Origin: Bin87 sp963666865
GTDB lineage: Bacteria; Chloroflexota; Dehalococcoidia; Lucifugimonadales; UBA3495
Assembly (NCBI GenBank): GCA_963666865.1
Contig: OY763072.1
Coordinates: 2,852,001 to 2,916,000, forward strand
Length of the DNA stretch: 64,000 nt
Direction: 5' to 3'
This document shows, one piece after another, positions 1-9,625 of this stretch (positions are counted from its first letter, which is position 1; every line of letters starts with the position of its first letter). Below the pieces are notes generated by a model. The model did no database searches, was not told where the DNA came from, and was given only the letters and a program-made list of their open reading frames with translations. The translations under genes were made by a program, and so were the position numbers.

Positions 1-1
1 A

Positions 2-748
2 TTGCTCAAGGAACTGGCCCCAGCCGTTCCCGAGGAAATGACCGTCATCGTGCTCTGCGACCGGGGCATTGCCAGTCCCAGGCTGTGGGCGCAGATACGG
101 GAGCAGGGCTGGCGCCCCTGTATGCGCTACCCCAAAAGCATCACTTTCTGCGCCGAGGGCGGCACAAGATTGCCCGCCCACCGCTTCGTCTCCCGTCCCG
201 ACACGGCCTGGGTCGGCCGTGGCACCGCCTTCAGCACCGCTAAGGCCAAACGCCGCTGCACCCTGCTGGCGGTCTGGTACGCCGAGCAGGATGAACCCTG
301 GATCATCCTCACCGACCTTGCGCCCGACCAGGTCGGCGTGAGTTGGTACGCCCTGCGCTTCTGGATCGAACTGGGCTTCAAGGCCCTCAAGAGCCTGGGC
401 TGGAAGTGGGACAAAACCAGAAGGACCGACCCCACTCGCGTCTCCCGTCACTGGCTGGTCCTGTCGGTGGCCACCTTGCTGGCTCTGGCCTACGGCACCC
501 GGGTGGAAGACGCCCAGGACCGGAGAATTGATCCCGGCAACCTGCGGGCTCCGCCCAAAGCATTGTCGCCCAATCACCGGGACCCTCGTACTCGTCCGGC
601 GCGAACCGTCAGCGTGATCCGCCTCGGTATCAATTGGCTCCGGCGCTTGCTGCTCAAGGGTCGCCTCTGGACCCGCGTCTGGCTGCTGCCTGAACCTTGG
701 CCTCAACCCAAGTCCAACCTGGAGATCACCCATCATGCGCCACCGTAA
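2..748 (+). CDS. IS4-like DDE transposase, C-terminal part (runs off the left edge)
   Basis: DNA transposase of the IS4/DDE_Tnp_1 type. The visible 248 residues contain the IS4 hallmark Y(2)R(3)E(6)K as YALRFWIELGFKALK near residues 116-130, which supplies the catalytic Glu, and an upstream LCDRG that fits the second catalytic Asp. The reading frame is open to the first base of the window, so the start and first Asp lie outside and the TTG at position 2 is not a real start. The C-terminal tail is part of a 43-bp inverted repeat shared with sequence just downstream. Function is clear at family level; whether the whole element is intact cannot be seen. Confidence 0.8.
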   Translation: MLKELAPAVPEEMTVIVLCDRGIASPRLWAQIREQGWRPCMRYPKSITFCAEGGTRLPAHRFVSRPDTAWVGRGTAFSTAKAKRRCTLLAVWYAEQDEPWIILTDLAPDQVGVSWYALRFWIELGFKALKSLGWKWDKTRRTDPTRVSRHWLVLSVATLLALAYGTRVEDAQDRRIDPGNLRAPPKALSPNHRDPRTRPARTVSVIRLGINWLRRLLLKGRLWTRVWLLPEPWPQPKSNLEITHHAPP

Positions 749-854
749 CAAACCGTTACATACCCCTTTCAGGGGGGGCTGACAGGAGTAGGTAACGGCC
801 GTTACGAGGATGCATGATGGGTGATCTCCAAGTTGGACTTGGGTTGAGGCCAAG
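696..854. repeat. Long inverted repeat around the IS4-like transposase end
   Basis: Arms 696-738 and 812-854 are reverse complements over 43 bp with one mismatch, separated by about 73 bp that include a small palindrome (gtaacggccgttac, 792-805). The left arm is the last coding stretch of the transposase, so the right arm is probably the remnant of a second, inverted copy of the same element. Confidence 0.8.
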
Positions 855-1120
855 CCTCTTTATCTTCCCGCCGGAATCGGCGCGACGGGAGCCGCCACCA
901 GCCTCACATTGGCTTTACTTCAGCCTCATGTCAGGCTCATATAATCGATGTTGATACAGCCTAACCGTTAGTATCGGAGTCTGCAAGACGTTGAGCTAAC
1001 GAGTACGCGACACGAAACATAAGAAAGTTATGCTATATCACGGCGACACCTGATTTGTCCCCAGGGCAAGGTCCTGCGTCAAAGTGCTTTCCAACAACGG
1101 AGCGGCGGCGTCACACCCAT
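855..1120. other. Non-coding stretch between IS remnants
   Basis: I see no coding frame with recognisable protein character here. It lies between the inverted repeat of the IS4-like element and a transposase remnant and is probably degraded insertion-sequence DNA. Confidence 0.4.
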
Positions 1121-1125
1121 CGTGG

Positions 1126-1272
1126 AAGGGACCTTTCGCCTCTCTGGACCGTACGGGGTGGGACAAGTCTCGCTGGCGAGGCCTGTGGAAGGTGGACTGC
1201 GAAGGCTACAAGGCCGCGCTGTCCCACAACGTAAAGAAGATGGTGCGCAGACAGGGGCGTGGCATCGGGCCG
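1126..1272 (+). pseudogene. Transposase C-terminal remnant
   Basis: A short frame reads SLDRTGWDKSRWRGLWKVDC followed by a segment with ALSHNVKKMVR. This matches the usual end of IS1182/IS5-type transposases, where a conserved R..GL.KV..Q....A...N.KK block precedes the stop. Nothing upstream in frame belongs to a transposase, so this is a fragment. The frame then runs on without family resemblance to 1485. Assignment rests on motif resemblance only. Confidence 0.5.
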
Positions 1273-1420
1273 CCGGGTCCAGTGGCGGCGCCCGCCGATG
1301 CCATAGCAGGCAGCACGGGGCAGGCCATGGACGATATGATGCCCCATTTCGCCGGGCCGTGTCCCGCGTCAACTAGATTTGCCGAATCCTGTTGCCTCAC
1401 CGAAGAATGTTACCGAAAAC

Positions 1421-2947
1421 TCAGCACTTTGGATCGCCCGCCGCCAGCGCCATTTCCGGCATTCCCGCTGGTCCGGGCAGCGTAGCTTCCGATGCGGCGC
1501 AGACCAGCTTGTTTGCCATGATGCCTCGCCACTGTTGCACCCGGCGCTGTAAGGTGCGCAGGTTCGCCCGGCTGAATCGGTCCGGGTGATCTGCCTGCAG
1601 CCGGCCCAGCAGCGCCATCGCACTGGCGTCTGGGTCTTCCTGCAGCCACTCCAACACGTCGCACCACACGCCCTCGAAAGGATCCTTCCGCGTTCGCCAG
1701 TGGCGCGGTGGTTTCACCCTGGGCTCCCGATCGTTTGGTTCCTGCTCCTCACGCCACCGGTCGGGCAGCTTGGCCAGGAAACGCTCCAGACTCTCACCCC
1801 TCGGGGTGGGCCTGAGTTCGGGGGATACGATAGCCACCAGCGCCGACTGGCCTTCCCGGATGGTGTGCAACAATGCCACTGGGTCCAAGGTTGCCCGGTG
1901 TTCAGTGAGTGCTGCTTTCACTTCGGCGCTGACTGCCTCGTGGCGGATCAACCGGTCGCAGGGCGTGGCTGGCGGGCTGTAGCGCTTGATCACCGCCGAG
2001 CCATTGCGCGTCTTCTCCATCAGCTTGAACGAGGGCTGGAAGTAGTTCACGTACAACCGCATGGCGCCGTGCAGGTGGGCTATGGTCTGTCCTGCCACCT
2101 GGCCCGAGTAACGCTCATGGCCCAGGAACCGCCGGATCACCGCGCCGTTCTTCTGCTCCACCCAGGCCTGATCGTTCTTGCGGTACGCCCGGGAACGGGT
2201 GAACTCGATGCCACGGTCGGCGCAGTACTTGGTGAGGGTATCGTTGATGAACACGCTGTCGTTGTCGGAGTCGATGCCGAGGACGGGAAAGGGCAGCTGT
2301 TTGGCGATGGCTTCCAGGCCGGCCACCACCAGGTTTTGCTCTCTGGCCAGCAGGGGCACGGCCTCGGTCCAGCCGGTGCAGACGTCGGTGGCGACCAGAC
2401 TGTAGATGAAAGATCCCCACATGCTGTCGCCGCAGTGGGCCACCAGGTCAATCTCCAGAAACCCGGGCGGCGGACGGTTCCAGTCGGCGAAGGTGCGCAC
2501 CGGAATGTTGCGACCGGGAGATAACCGCCTCCGGCGTTTGCGCCGACCCGCCACCGTGGCCCGCACCGGTTTCAGCAACCGGTCCAGGGTGGCCGCGCTG
2601 GCCGACAGCACTCGCGTTTTCACCTCTGGGTCCAGATCCAGATGGCCGTGGCGCTCCATGGACTCCACCAAGTGGGGCATTGCCGCCTTCAGACGCTTCC
2701 CACAGATGCGGTCTGAGGCTTCCCAGATCAGGACCACCACCTCCCGGACCGCATCGTCGTAGATGCGCCGTCCTTTGGCCACGCCGGTCCCGCCCCTGCC
2801 ATCCGCGGACTGGGCCAACAGCCTGATGCCATGCTTGCGGTGGTGCCCGGTTACGGCGATGAACTCGTCCAGGATCTTGCTCTTGTCCTTGCGGGACGAC
2901 TCCCGGTAGCGGTCCCGTATCGATGCCAGCAACTCTTGTTTCGCCAT
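1421..2947 (-). CDS. DDE (rve-type) transposase
   Basis: Integrase-core transposase of about 508 residues. An N-terminal helical DNA-binding region (KSKILDEFIAVTGHHRKHGI) is followed by an rve-like core. EIDLVAHCG gives the first Asp, GIDSDNDSVFIN the second and DQAWVEQKN the Glu, in the correct order and spacing. The start is placed at the ATG at 2945-2947 (MAKQELLASIRD) rather than the upstream in-frame ATGs, because family members begin with this motif. The C-terminal part carries a Trp/Arg-rich region (DPFEGVWCDVLEWLQEDP) typical of this group. No frameshift is visible, so it may be functional. A palindrome lies just upstream at 2992-3008. Confidence 0.85.
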   Translation of the reverse strand: MAKQELLASIRDRYRESSRKDKSKILDEFIAVTGHHRKHGIRLLAQSADGRGGTGVAKGRRIYDDAVREVVVLIWEASDRICGKRLKAAMPHLVESMERHGHLDLDPEVKTRVLSASAATLDRLLKPVRATVAGRRKRRRRLSPGRNIPVRTFADWNRPPPGFLEIDLVAHCGDSMWGSFIYSLVATDVCTGWTEAVPLLAREQNLVVAGLEAIAKQLPFPVLGIDSDNDSVFINDTLTKYCADRGIEFTRSRAYRKNDQAWVEQKNGAVIRRFLGHERYSGQVAGQTIAHLHGAMRLYVNYFQPSFKLMEKTRNGSAVIKRYSPPATPCDRLIRHEAVSAEVKAALTEHRATLDPVALLHTIREGQSALVAIVSPELRPTPRGESLERFLAKLPDRWREEQEPNDREPRVKPPRHWRTRKDPFEGVWCDVLEWLQEDPDASAMALLGRLQADHPDRFSRANLRTLQRRVQQWRGIMANKLVCAASEATLPGPAGMPEMALAAGDPKC

Positions 2948-2991
2948 CCTGCTCATGCCTCCTGCCATCGGTAGCATTCTACGTGCGGCAA

Positions 2992-3008
2992 TTACTTCCT
3001 AGAAGTAA
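2992..3008. repeat. Palindrome upstream of the rve transposase
   Basis: TTACTTC-CTA-GAAGTAA is a perfect 7-bp inverted repeat with a 3-bp centre, about 45 bp upstream of the transposase start. It may be part of the element end or an operator. Confidence 0.4.
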
Positions 3009-3088
3009 CCTTTTTATTGAGGCAATGCGCCCACCTCAACCGGCAAAAATAGTCGACGTCAGAGGCATTCCTTAATTGTCGTTAATCA

Positions 3089-3865
3089 GGGGATCATCCC
3101 GCCTACAACGCTCAGGCCGTGGTTTCACCCGCGGTGGACAATGGTGAGGTGGTTGGCCTGCTTATGACCGGGGCCGAGGTGTTCACCAACCCCGATGACC
3201 ACGAGCAGTTGCTTCCCATGTTGGAGCAGGCTGAGGATGCTACTGGCGAAAAGGCCGGGCTGACGCTGGCCGATGCCGGCTATTACTCGGGAACCAACCT
3301 GGAAGCATGTTATCAGGCCCGCCTGCTCGCGGTGATCCCGGAGAACAGACCCAAGGCGGCAGAACGCCGGTACCATAAGGACCGTTTCTCCTACGACGAA
3401 GCAGATGACAGTTACACTTGCCCGCAGGGTCAACGATTGACCTTTGCCCGCTACATGGGGGGCAAAAAGGCAGATGTGCGTCTCTACCTGGGCTCTGCGG
3501 AAGTTTGTCGAGCCTGTCCCGCCTTCGGTCTGTGTACCAAGAACCGGACCCAGGGCCGCGCCCTGGGCGTGGGACCCGACGACATGGTCTTGCGGAATCA
3601 CCGGAAATTGATGTCCACCAGCAGAGCGAAGAAGGCTCTGAAACGACGCGCCCCTCTGGTGGAGGCGGTCTTCGGCATTCTCAAAGAACAAATGGGGAGC
3701 AGGCGCTTCGCGTTGCAGGGCCTGGTGAATGTGTCCGCAGAATGGAGCATTCTGGCAACCGCCTTCAACCTGCGGACCCTATGGCGGGCATGGCGGACTG
3801 GTCATAAGCCTATTTCATGGCCGACCTTGCCACCGCTACATAATTTGAGCGCCACCAAGGTTTGA
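3089..3865 (+). pseudogene. IS1182-family transposase, 5'-truncated
   Basis: The frame begins abruptly inside the catalytic core (YNAQAVVSPAVDNGEVVG at about 3104) and lacks the N-terminal half. It continues through LADAGYYSGTNL (second Asp region), a Cys-rich zinc-finger-like insert (CRACPAFGLCTKN) and the C-terminal RAPLVEAVFGILKEQMG with the catalytic Glu. This order is typical of IS1182 transposases. It is followed within 20 bp by a truncated IS701 gene on the other strand, so the junction is a composite scar. Confidence 0.75.
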
Positions 3866-3882
3866 CGCTACTTCCATTCCAG

Positions 3883-4356
3883 TCACCGCCAGTGAACCCG
3901 TCGCCGGCGGCCGACCAAGTTCAAGCACCCATCAGCTTTTGAGACAGGCTCAATCTGACAGTTCTCGATCCGCCCCGCTGTGCCGCTGTACTGGCGCTGC
4001 ACCACAGCCGATTTCTCCCCTTTCTTGATGAATCCGGTCTCGTCCACCACCAGGACCGCATCTCCGTCGCCCAGATGCTCGACCACATACTGTTTCAGAT
4101 CATCCCGGACCGGGTCCGCGTCCCAGATGTAACCCGACAGCAGGCGCTGCACACCGTAGGGAGTGGCGTCGCCCGCTTGCTCCACCAACTGCCAGCCGTT
4201 CTTGCGTTCTACCGGGCTGAGCAACCCTTTCAGATACTCCAGGGCCCGCCTGCGCGGCTCCGGCCGCTGGAACCTGCCTGCGATGCACTGGTGTACCCGC
4301 TCAATGCCCTCGGCCCACCGGGCGACCTCCGCCACCTCGTCTCTCCCAACAACCAT
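3883..4356 (-). pseudogene. IS701-family transposase, 3'-truncated
   Basis: Starts normally (ATG at 4356) and encodes the N-terminal region of an IS701 transposase. The helical lead is followed by a QLLSGYIWDADPVRDDL-like segment and VLVVDETGFIKKGEKSAVVQ, which holds the first catalytic Asp. Family members are over 400 residues, but this frame stops after 157, in the region following QYSGTAGRIENCQ. The end abuts the truncated IS1182 fragment. The gene is inactive unless complemented elsewhere. Confidence 0.75.
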
Positions 4357-4360
4357 CGCC

Positions 4361-4759
4361 TCACCTCAACACTCCTTTTGCCTGAAATTCTACCCACTTC
4401 TGATCTGCAACCGTAGTACTGAGGAGGTCGCCCAAATCACTGGAAGCGAACAGCTCTTCAAGCGGCACGGACAGGTGCAGCAGCACTTCGGCATCCCTTG
4501 ATTGTTCCCGGCCTCCCCCTTCCGGATGGTGGCGCTCTCCGGGTAGGGCTTCGCCATCTCCGGGCACGTCCGGCGCAGGAGGCGACTCCACGACCTCCAC
4601 CATGTCGACAGCGTCCTCTCTGGTGTCTGATGAGAGATCAACGCCGGTCTGGCCGTCCTGGGGGAACGGTTCGACCGCAGAAGTTCCCATCGGCCCTGGC
4701 GGAGTAGACATTGGCGTGTCATCGGGTTCCAAAGCCTTCAAGTCGAAAAGCGTCATCAC
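4361..4759 (-). CDS. Small acidic hypothetical protein upstream of the IS701 remnant
   Basis: A 132-residue frame with Pro/Asp/Glu-rich composition and no recognisable motif. Its stop is 4 bp before the start of the IS701 transposase fragment on the same strand, so it could be an accessory ORF of that element. Composition is plausible for a protein but nothing confirms expression. It may be a chance frame in GC-rich DNA. Confidence 0.3.
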   Translation of the reverse strand: MMTLFDLKALEPDDTPMSTPPGPMGTSAVEPFPQDGQTGVDLSSDTREDAVDMVEVVESPPAPDVPGDGEALPGERHHPEGGGREQSRDAEVLLHLSVPLEELFASSDLGDLLSTTVADQKWVEFQAKGVLR

Positions 4760-5453
4760 AAACTCCCATAGATGGTGTTGTATGCATTATGGCGATTCGC
4801 CGCCGCCACTACGTTCTATCCCGTCCAGGGCCCTGCAGTGGCGGCGAGACAGCAAGACAGCAAAAGGATGAAGTTTCAGAAAAATCGGTGCTTCAATACC
4901 GCGCACGCCGCGTCCGAGGACTATGGGCTCTGGTCAGGGCGGACCTTCAACTGGTACAGGGCGTCATACCGGCGGTCCTGGATGAGCGTCATGACCTCCG
5001 CGATGGGAACGCCGGCGGCGATGGCGTCATGGGCCGCCTGGGCGAAGCACTCCGCCTGAGCTTCCACAGCGGCGGTGCGCCGTGGGCATGAACGCCGGGT
5101 GATCCCGCGGAGGTACTTGGTGAGTGCCCTCGCCGTGAGCCCGTATTGCCGGGACTGCACGCCCACGTGCGCCAGAGCTTGGAGTTGGTAGAAGGCCAGC
5201 TGTACGGCTCGGACGGGCGGCGGATGCCAGTGCCGGTAGCCAGGGCCGTGAGCCGCACACGGGGCCGGTTCCCCGGCGTCCGAGGTTCCCGGATCAGCGG
5301 TTGCGGCGGTTCTGGTATCCGCCCGGTTGCCGGTGGGCGCGGGTTCCCGGCCACGGTCCCCCGACCCCACTATAAAGCTGGCCGGAAAGCCCTGGCTGAT
5401 TGAGTGGCCGGTTATACTCCGGGCCATCTTGGATAGCGGAGTGAAGAGAGACG
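4760..5453. other. Stretch without a confident gene, 5' of the IS1182 element
   Basis: About 690 bp between IS remnants. A minus-strand frame (4921-5427) has a fairly protein-like C-terminal half (LTKYLRGITRRSCP and VMTLIQDRRYDALYQLKV), but its N-terminal half is low-complexity Pro/Arg/Thr-rich sequence typical of out-of-frame reading. I do not call it as a gene. No RNA gene was seen. Confidence 0.35.
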
Positions 5454-7880
5454 ATGCTTGGCGAGCGATCCGACCAGAGGGGCCTGTGGGAGGCGGACCA
5501 GTTGTACCTGGACTTGGTGGGCAAGGGCACCTTCTATGGTTTGCTGGCGTCATTACGGGGCCGGTTGTTCCGCGACGCGGACTTCGCCGAGCTGTACTGC
5601 CTGGACAATGGCCGGGTCAGCGTGCCGCCCAGCCTGCTGGACACGGCGTTGCTGTTGCAGACCCACGACAGGGTCAGTGATGCCGAGGCCAAGGCCAGAG
5701 CCGATTTCGACATCCGGTGGAAGGTGGCACTGAGGATTGAGATCGAGGATCGGCCCTTTGCCAAGAGCACACTGCAGGTGTTCCGCGCCCAGTTGATTTT
5801 GCACGACAAGGTGCGTGAGGTGTTCGAGCAGAGCCTGCGACTGGCCCGGGAAACCGGCTACCTGAAGGGAAAGCGCGGGATGCGGGTGGCGATGGATACG
5901 ACGTACATCCTGGGCCGTGGGGCGGTAAAGGACACCTACAATCTTCTGGCCGACGGCATAGTGAAGCTGATGCGGGCGCTTTCGGCCGTAGAGGGTGTGC
6001 CGGTGAGACGTTGGGCAGAGGTCCAGGGTTACCAACGCTACGTGGGCAGTAGCGTCAAAGGTGAGGCGGCCATTGACTGGTCCAACCGTCGGGCGCGGCG
6101 GAGGCTGTTGGGACAGATCGTGGCCGATGCCGACCGACTGCTGGAGTTGGCTCGGCAGGCCCAGGACGGGCTGCCTGCGGACAGCGCCCATCGGCAAGCC
6201 ATAGTTGAGGCGGCGGAGTTGCTGGGCCAATTGCTGCTCCAGGACGTGAAGCGTGGTGGGGACGGCGACGGCGACGGTGTTGGCGATGATGATGACGCCG
6301 ACGGCGGGGTGAGCCTGAAGGATGGAGTTAGCAAGGACCGGATGGTGTCGGTGCATGATCCACAGATGCGCCACGGCCACAAGAGCAAGAGCCGCCGCTT
6401 TGACGGGCACAAGGCCGCGGTGGTGGTGGACACCGACAGCCAATTGATCACCGCGGTGGACGTTTTGGCGGGCAACGCTGCCGACCATCTGGGGGCGCTG
6501 GAGTTGGTGGAACAGAGCGAGGCCAGCGTCCGCCGCAGGCGGATACCGGCGGTGGAAGCCATTGGCGACACGGCCTACGGCGACGGCGGCACCCGCCAGG
6601 CTTTTGCCGACGCTGGGCGCAAGCTGGTGGCCCGAGTGCCGGGACGGCCCAACTGGAAGTGTTTCCCCAAGGCAGACTTCGTCATCGACCTGGTGGCGGG
6701 AAGTTGCGCCTGTCCGGCGGGACAGACCACCCGCACCATCGTGCCGGCAGGGAAACGCACCGACAGTACTGGGACGGTACATCGCCTGCAGGCCTTCCGG
6801 TTCGACGGTGCGGTGTGCCAGGGCTGTCTGCTACGGTCCCGATGCTTTGCAGCCAAAGGCATGAAGGGACGGCAGGTGCTGATCCACCCGCAGGAAGGCT
6901 TGCTGCAAGAAGCCCGGGCGTTGCAGCAGAGCGCCGACTACGACCAGTACCGGCAACTACGAGTGGTGGCGGAGCATCGACTGGCTCGGCTGGAGCAGCT
7001 GGGCATCCGGCAAGCGCGTTACTTCGGACGGGTCAAGACCAAGTTCCAGTTGTATCTGGCCGCCACGGTGGCCAACTTGACCTTGCTGGCCAACCAAACC
7101 GGTGTGGTCGGTAATCCTGGAGATAACCCCGACGCCATGGTCGCCAACGCTGAAATCGGCGGCAATCTCGGCGTGGATCACCACCTGCTGCCAACCTGGA
7201 TGCTGGCTTGGCTCAGGTCGCCAGCACTGGCGCTATCACTCTCCCCAATCAGGGCTTTCCGGCCCGCTTTCTCGGCGCAGATCTGCGCCGAGCACGGCGA
7301 GCGCAACCCGGATAGCCTCACCCACCGCAATGGCTATCGCAGTCGAGATTGGGACACCCGGGTGGGAACCATGGAGCTGCGCATTCCCAAGGTCAGGGAG
7401 GGGAGTTACTTCCCCAGCCTGCTGGAACCCAGGCGACGCAGTGCGAAGGCGTTGCTGGCGGTGATCCAGCAGGCCTACGTGGAAGGGGTGTCCACTCGGC
7501 GGGTGGATGATCTGGTCAAGTCCCTGGGCTGCGACGGGATTTCGAAGAGCCAGGTCTCAGGCATCTGCCGGGACCTGGACCAGGTGGTGGAGAACTTCCT
7601 GGGTCGGCCTTTGGACGGCGGGCCGTATCCCTACGTGTGGCTGGACGCGTTGGCCCAGAAGGTCAGAGAAGGTGGTCGGATCGTGAACGTCAGCGTGGTG
7701 GCCACCGGCGTGAACAGCGCCGGTCAACGGGAAATACTGGGCATGGACGTGGGCGCCGGTGAGGATGGCGCCTTCTGGCTGGCCTTCCTGCGCTCGCTGA
7801 ACGCCCGTGGCCTCAGCGGGGTGGAACTGGTCGTCTCCGATGCTCACCAGAGCCTGCCCCTGCGGAAGCAGGGGGACTGA
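5454..7880 (+). CDS. IS1182-family transposase read into a truncated IS256 transposase
   Basis: Residues 1 to about 600 form an apparently complete IS1182 transposase. VAMDTTYILGRGAVKDTYNL contains the first Asp, AIGDTAYGDGGTRQA the second, and a Cys-rich insert (CQGCLLRSRCFA) and a C-terminal KFQLYLAATVANLTLLA follow. An Asp/Gly-rich low-complexity stretch lies near residue 275. From about residue 610 the same frame continues into an IS256 transposase lacking its N-terminus (THRNGYRSRDWDTRVG onward). It ends at a premature TGA created by a small palindromic insertion. The 808-residue fusion arises because the IS1182 element sits against IS256 sequence without an intervening stop. Confidence 0.75.
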   Translation: MLGERSDQRGLWEADQLYLDLVGKGTFYGLLASLRGRLFRDADFAELYCLDNGRVSVPPSLLDTALLLQTHDRVSDAEAKARADFDIRWKVALRIEIEDRPFAKSTLQVFRAQLILHDKVREVFEQSLRLARETGYLKGKRGMRVAMDTTYILGRGAVKDTYNLLADGIVKLMRALSAVEGVPVRRWAEVQGYQRYVGSSVKGEAAIDWSNRRARRRLLGQIVADADRLLELARQAQDGLPADSAHRQAIVEAAELLGQLLLQDVKRGGDGDGDGVGDDDDADGGVSLKDGVSKDRMVSVHDPQMRHGHKSKSRRFDGHKAAVVVDTDSQLITAVDVLAGNAADHLGALELVEQSEASVRRRRIPAVEAIGDTAYGDGGTRQAFADAGRKLVARVPGRPNWKCFPKADFVIDLVAGSCACPAGQTTRTIVPAGKRTDSTGTVHRLQAFRFDGAVCQGCLLRSRCFAAKGMKGRQVLIHPQEGLLQEARALQQSADYDQYRQLRVVAEHRLARLEQLGIRQARYFGRVKTKFQLYLAATVANLTLLANQTGVVGNPGDNPDAMVANAEIGGNLGVDHHLLPTWMLAWLRSPALALSLSPIRAFRPAFSAQICAEHGERNPDSLTHRNGYRSRDWDTRVGTMELRIPKVREGSYFPSLLEPRRRSAKALLAVIQQAYVEGVSTRRVDDLVKSLGCDGISKSQVSGICRDLDQVVENFLGRPLDGGPYPYVWLDALAQKVREGGRIVNVSVVATGVNSAGQREILGMDVGAGEDGAFWLAFLRSLNARGLSGVELVVSDAHQSLPLRKQGD
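7851..7873. repeat. Tiny palindromic insertion 1 in the IS256 transposase
   Basis: Compared with the IS256 reading (…SDAHQ|GLKNA…), 23 extra bases are present. They form a hairpin CCCCTGC-GGAA-GCAGGGG preceded by AGCCTG. The insertion shifts the frame and produces the TGA at 7878-7880. It shares its flanks CAGAGCCTGCCCCTG and GGGGAC with the insertion at 8213. Confidence 0.65.
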
Positions 7881-8212
7881 AGAACGCCATCGCCACGGTG
7901 TTTGCCGGCGCAGGTTGAACGGTGCCGCACCCACTTCATGACCAACCTGCTGACCCGGGTGCCCAAGCGGTCGCAGCCCGGCGTCGCCACCATGGTCCGC
8001 ACCATCTACAAGCAGATCTCTCCTGAAGAGGTCCACGCCCAGGCCGACCGGGTGATCGTCCAACGGCAAGAACACTTCCCCCAGGCGGCCCAGATGCTGG
8101 AAGACGCCTTGCCTGACATCCTAGCCTTCACCGCATTCCCGGTATCTCATTGGCAAAAGCTCCGGTCCAACAACCCGCTGGAGCGATCGAACAAAGAGAT
8201 CCGCCGGCGCAG

Positions 8213-8228
8213 AGCCTGCCCCTGTAGG
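8213..8228. repeat. Tiny palindromic insertion 2 in the IS256 transposase
   Basis: Sixteen extra bases between the codons for EIRRR and DVVG form CCCCT-GT-AGGGG, preceded by AGCCTG. The sequence matches insertion 1 except for the hairpin tip, so both belong to one small palindromic repeat family. Confidence 0.6.
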
Positions 8229-8392
8229 GGACGTGGTGGGCACCTTCCCCAACCGGGCCGCAACTCGCCGTCTGGTGGGCGCGGTGCTGGCTGATCAGCA
8301 CGACGAATGGGCCGAAGGCCGGCGCTACCTCATCTTCACAGACGACCTCGACGCAGAGACCCTACCGGCCAGCAACATCCTGGAGGCGGCGG

Positions 8393-9625
8393 CAGGGCAA
8401 TCGCGTCTTATCCGAGGAGCACTTTGAGCAGGTAGTCCTCGTCCCATCCGGCGTTGAGGCGTTTGCCCTGGATGCCCACTTTCAGGGTTTTCTCGTTCTT
8501 CAACAGGTTGTGTCCGATCTGCCGCAGCGTGTTGATGTTCTGTGGGCCATTGTCCTTGCGCACTCGGCACTGATCTTCCCGAAAGGTCACGTCAAGGGTC
8601 CAGTGCAACGAGTTTTCGATGCTCCAGTGGCTTCTGATGGCAGCCAGCAGTTGTTCTGCCGAGGCCGCCAGACTGCTGATGTAGTAGCGGGGTTGGCTGG
8701 TTGATCCTTCTGTGGTTTGACGATGGCCCACCACCCTGACGGCGGCTTTCAGTTGCGGCCATTGCCCTTGGGGGTCCAGATAGTCCAGACAGTCTTGATC
8801 GGTGATGACCCAGCATTCCCGACGTTCCAGCCGTCCATGCCCTTTCTCCACGGTTTCCGTGTGGTCATAGGACACCCCGTCAAAACCCAGCGCCTCGGCC
8901 CCTTCGAACAGGTCGCGGATGCCCTCGTGCAGTTGCCCTTGGTTCTCCTTCACCGTCAGCACGTAGTCGGCGCCGCCCTGGGTGATTTGCTGGGCGATCT
9001 CCCGCTGGCAGCCCATAGCATCGATAGTTACGATGCAACCGTGCAACTCCAACATCTCCAACAGTTGGGGAATGGCGGTGATCTCGTTGGATTTCTCCTC
9101 GGTTTTGACCTGACCCAAGGTCAGGGCGTTCTGCGTGGCCCAAGCGCTGACCATGTGGATGGCGCCCTTATTCCCAGCGCGGTCGTAGGACCGTCGGGCT
9201 GTCTTACCGTCAATGGCCACTACCTCGCCGGGCAATAACTGGGCGATGGCCTGGGTCCAGGAGATGAAGCAGTCCTGCAACTGCACTGGGTCCAGCCGAG
9301 CGAAGACATCCCCGAAGGTATCATGGGACGGGATGCCGCCAGGCAGTTCCAAGAAGGATTGAAACCAGGCCAGCTTGCTCCTGCCGAAGAGCTCGATATG
9401 GACCCAAGAATCGGCGCCGCAGATGGTGGCGCAGATCGCAATAGCAATGATGTCCACCAGTTTATGGCGTCGGGTGCGTTCTACCCGTGGGTCGTCAAGG
9501 TCAGCGAAATGATCGAGAATAGTTGCCTTGGGTGGTTGCGCCATGTCCGCCTGCCTCCACGACCCTCAATATATCCTCCGACATTAACACATTTCTAAAA
9601 ATCTCATTAAGACGCGATTGCCCTG
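8393..9625 (-). mobile_element. Complete ISAs1-family insertion sequence
   Basis: A 1233-bp element. Perfect 18-bp terminal inverted repeats begin CAGGGCAATCGCGTCTTA (8393-8410 and, reversed, 9608-9625). A 10-bp target duplication GAGGCGGCGG is present at 8383-8392 and 9626-9635. It carries one full-length transposase gene on the minus strand and is inserted in the last codons of an IS256 transposase. Both ends and the duplication are intact, so the insertion is probably recent. Confidence 0.93.
8408..9544 (-). CDS. ISAs1-family transposase
   Basis: A 378-residue DDE transposase, the normal length for the family. An N-terminal DUF4338/DDE_Tnp_1-associated region (DHFADLDDPRVERTRRHKL) is followed by VVAIDGKTARRSYD with the first Asp, VTIDAMGCQREIA with the second and HWSIENSLHWTLDVTFRED with the Glu. 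The stop codon overlaps the element's left terminal repeat, as is common for compact insertion sequences. No internal defects are seen, so it is probably active and is a candidate source of transposase for the small related element at 12475-12648. Confidence 0.93.
   Translation of the reverse strand: MAQPPKATILDHFADLDDPRVERTRRHKLVDIIAIAICATICGADSWVHIELFGRSKLAWFQSFLELPGGIPSHDTFGDVFARLDPVQLQDCFISWTQAIAQLLPGEVVAIDGKTARRSYDRAGNKGAIHMVSAWATQNALTLGQVKTEEKSNEITAIPQLLEMLELHGCIVTIDAMGCQREIAQQITQGGADYVLTVKENQGQLHEGIRDLFEGAEALGFDGVSYDHTETVEKGHGRLERRECWVITDQDCLDYLDPQGQWPQLKAAVRVVGHRQTTEGSTSQPRYYISSLAASAEQLLAAIRSHWSIENSLHWTLDVTFREDQCRVRKDNGPQNINTLRQIGHNLLKNEKTLKVGIQGKRLNAGWDEDYLLKVLLG

Noticed and set aside
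5553..6782. 409-residue minus-strand frame opposite the IS1182 transposase
   Set aside because: No motif of its own; it complements the transposase coding sequence.
7878..7880. TGA in the IS256 region as recoding
   Set aside because: It is caused by a 23-nt palindromic insertion, and two more lesions follow downstream.
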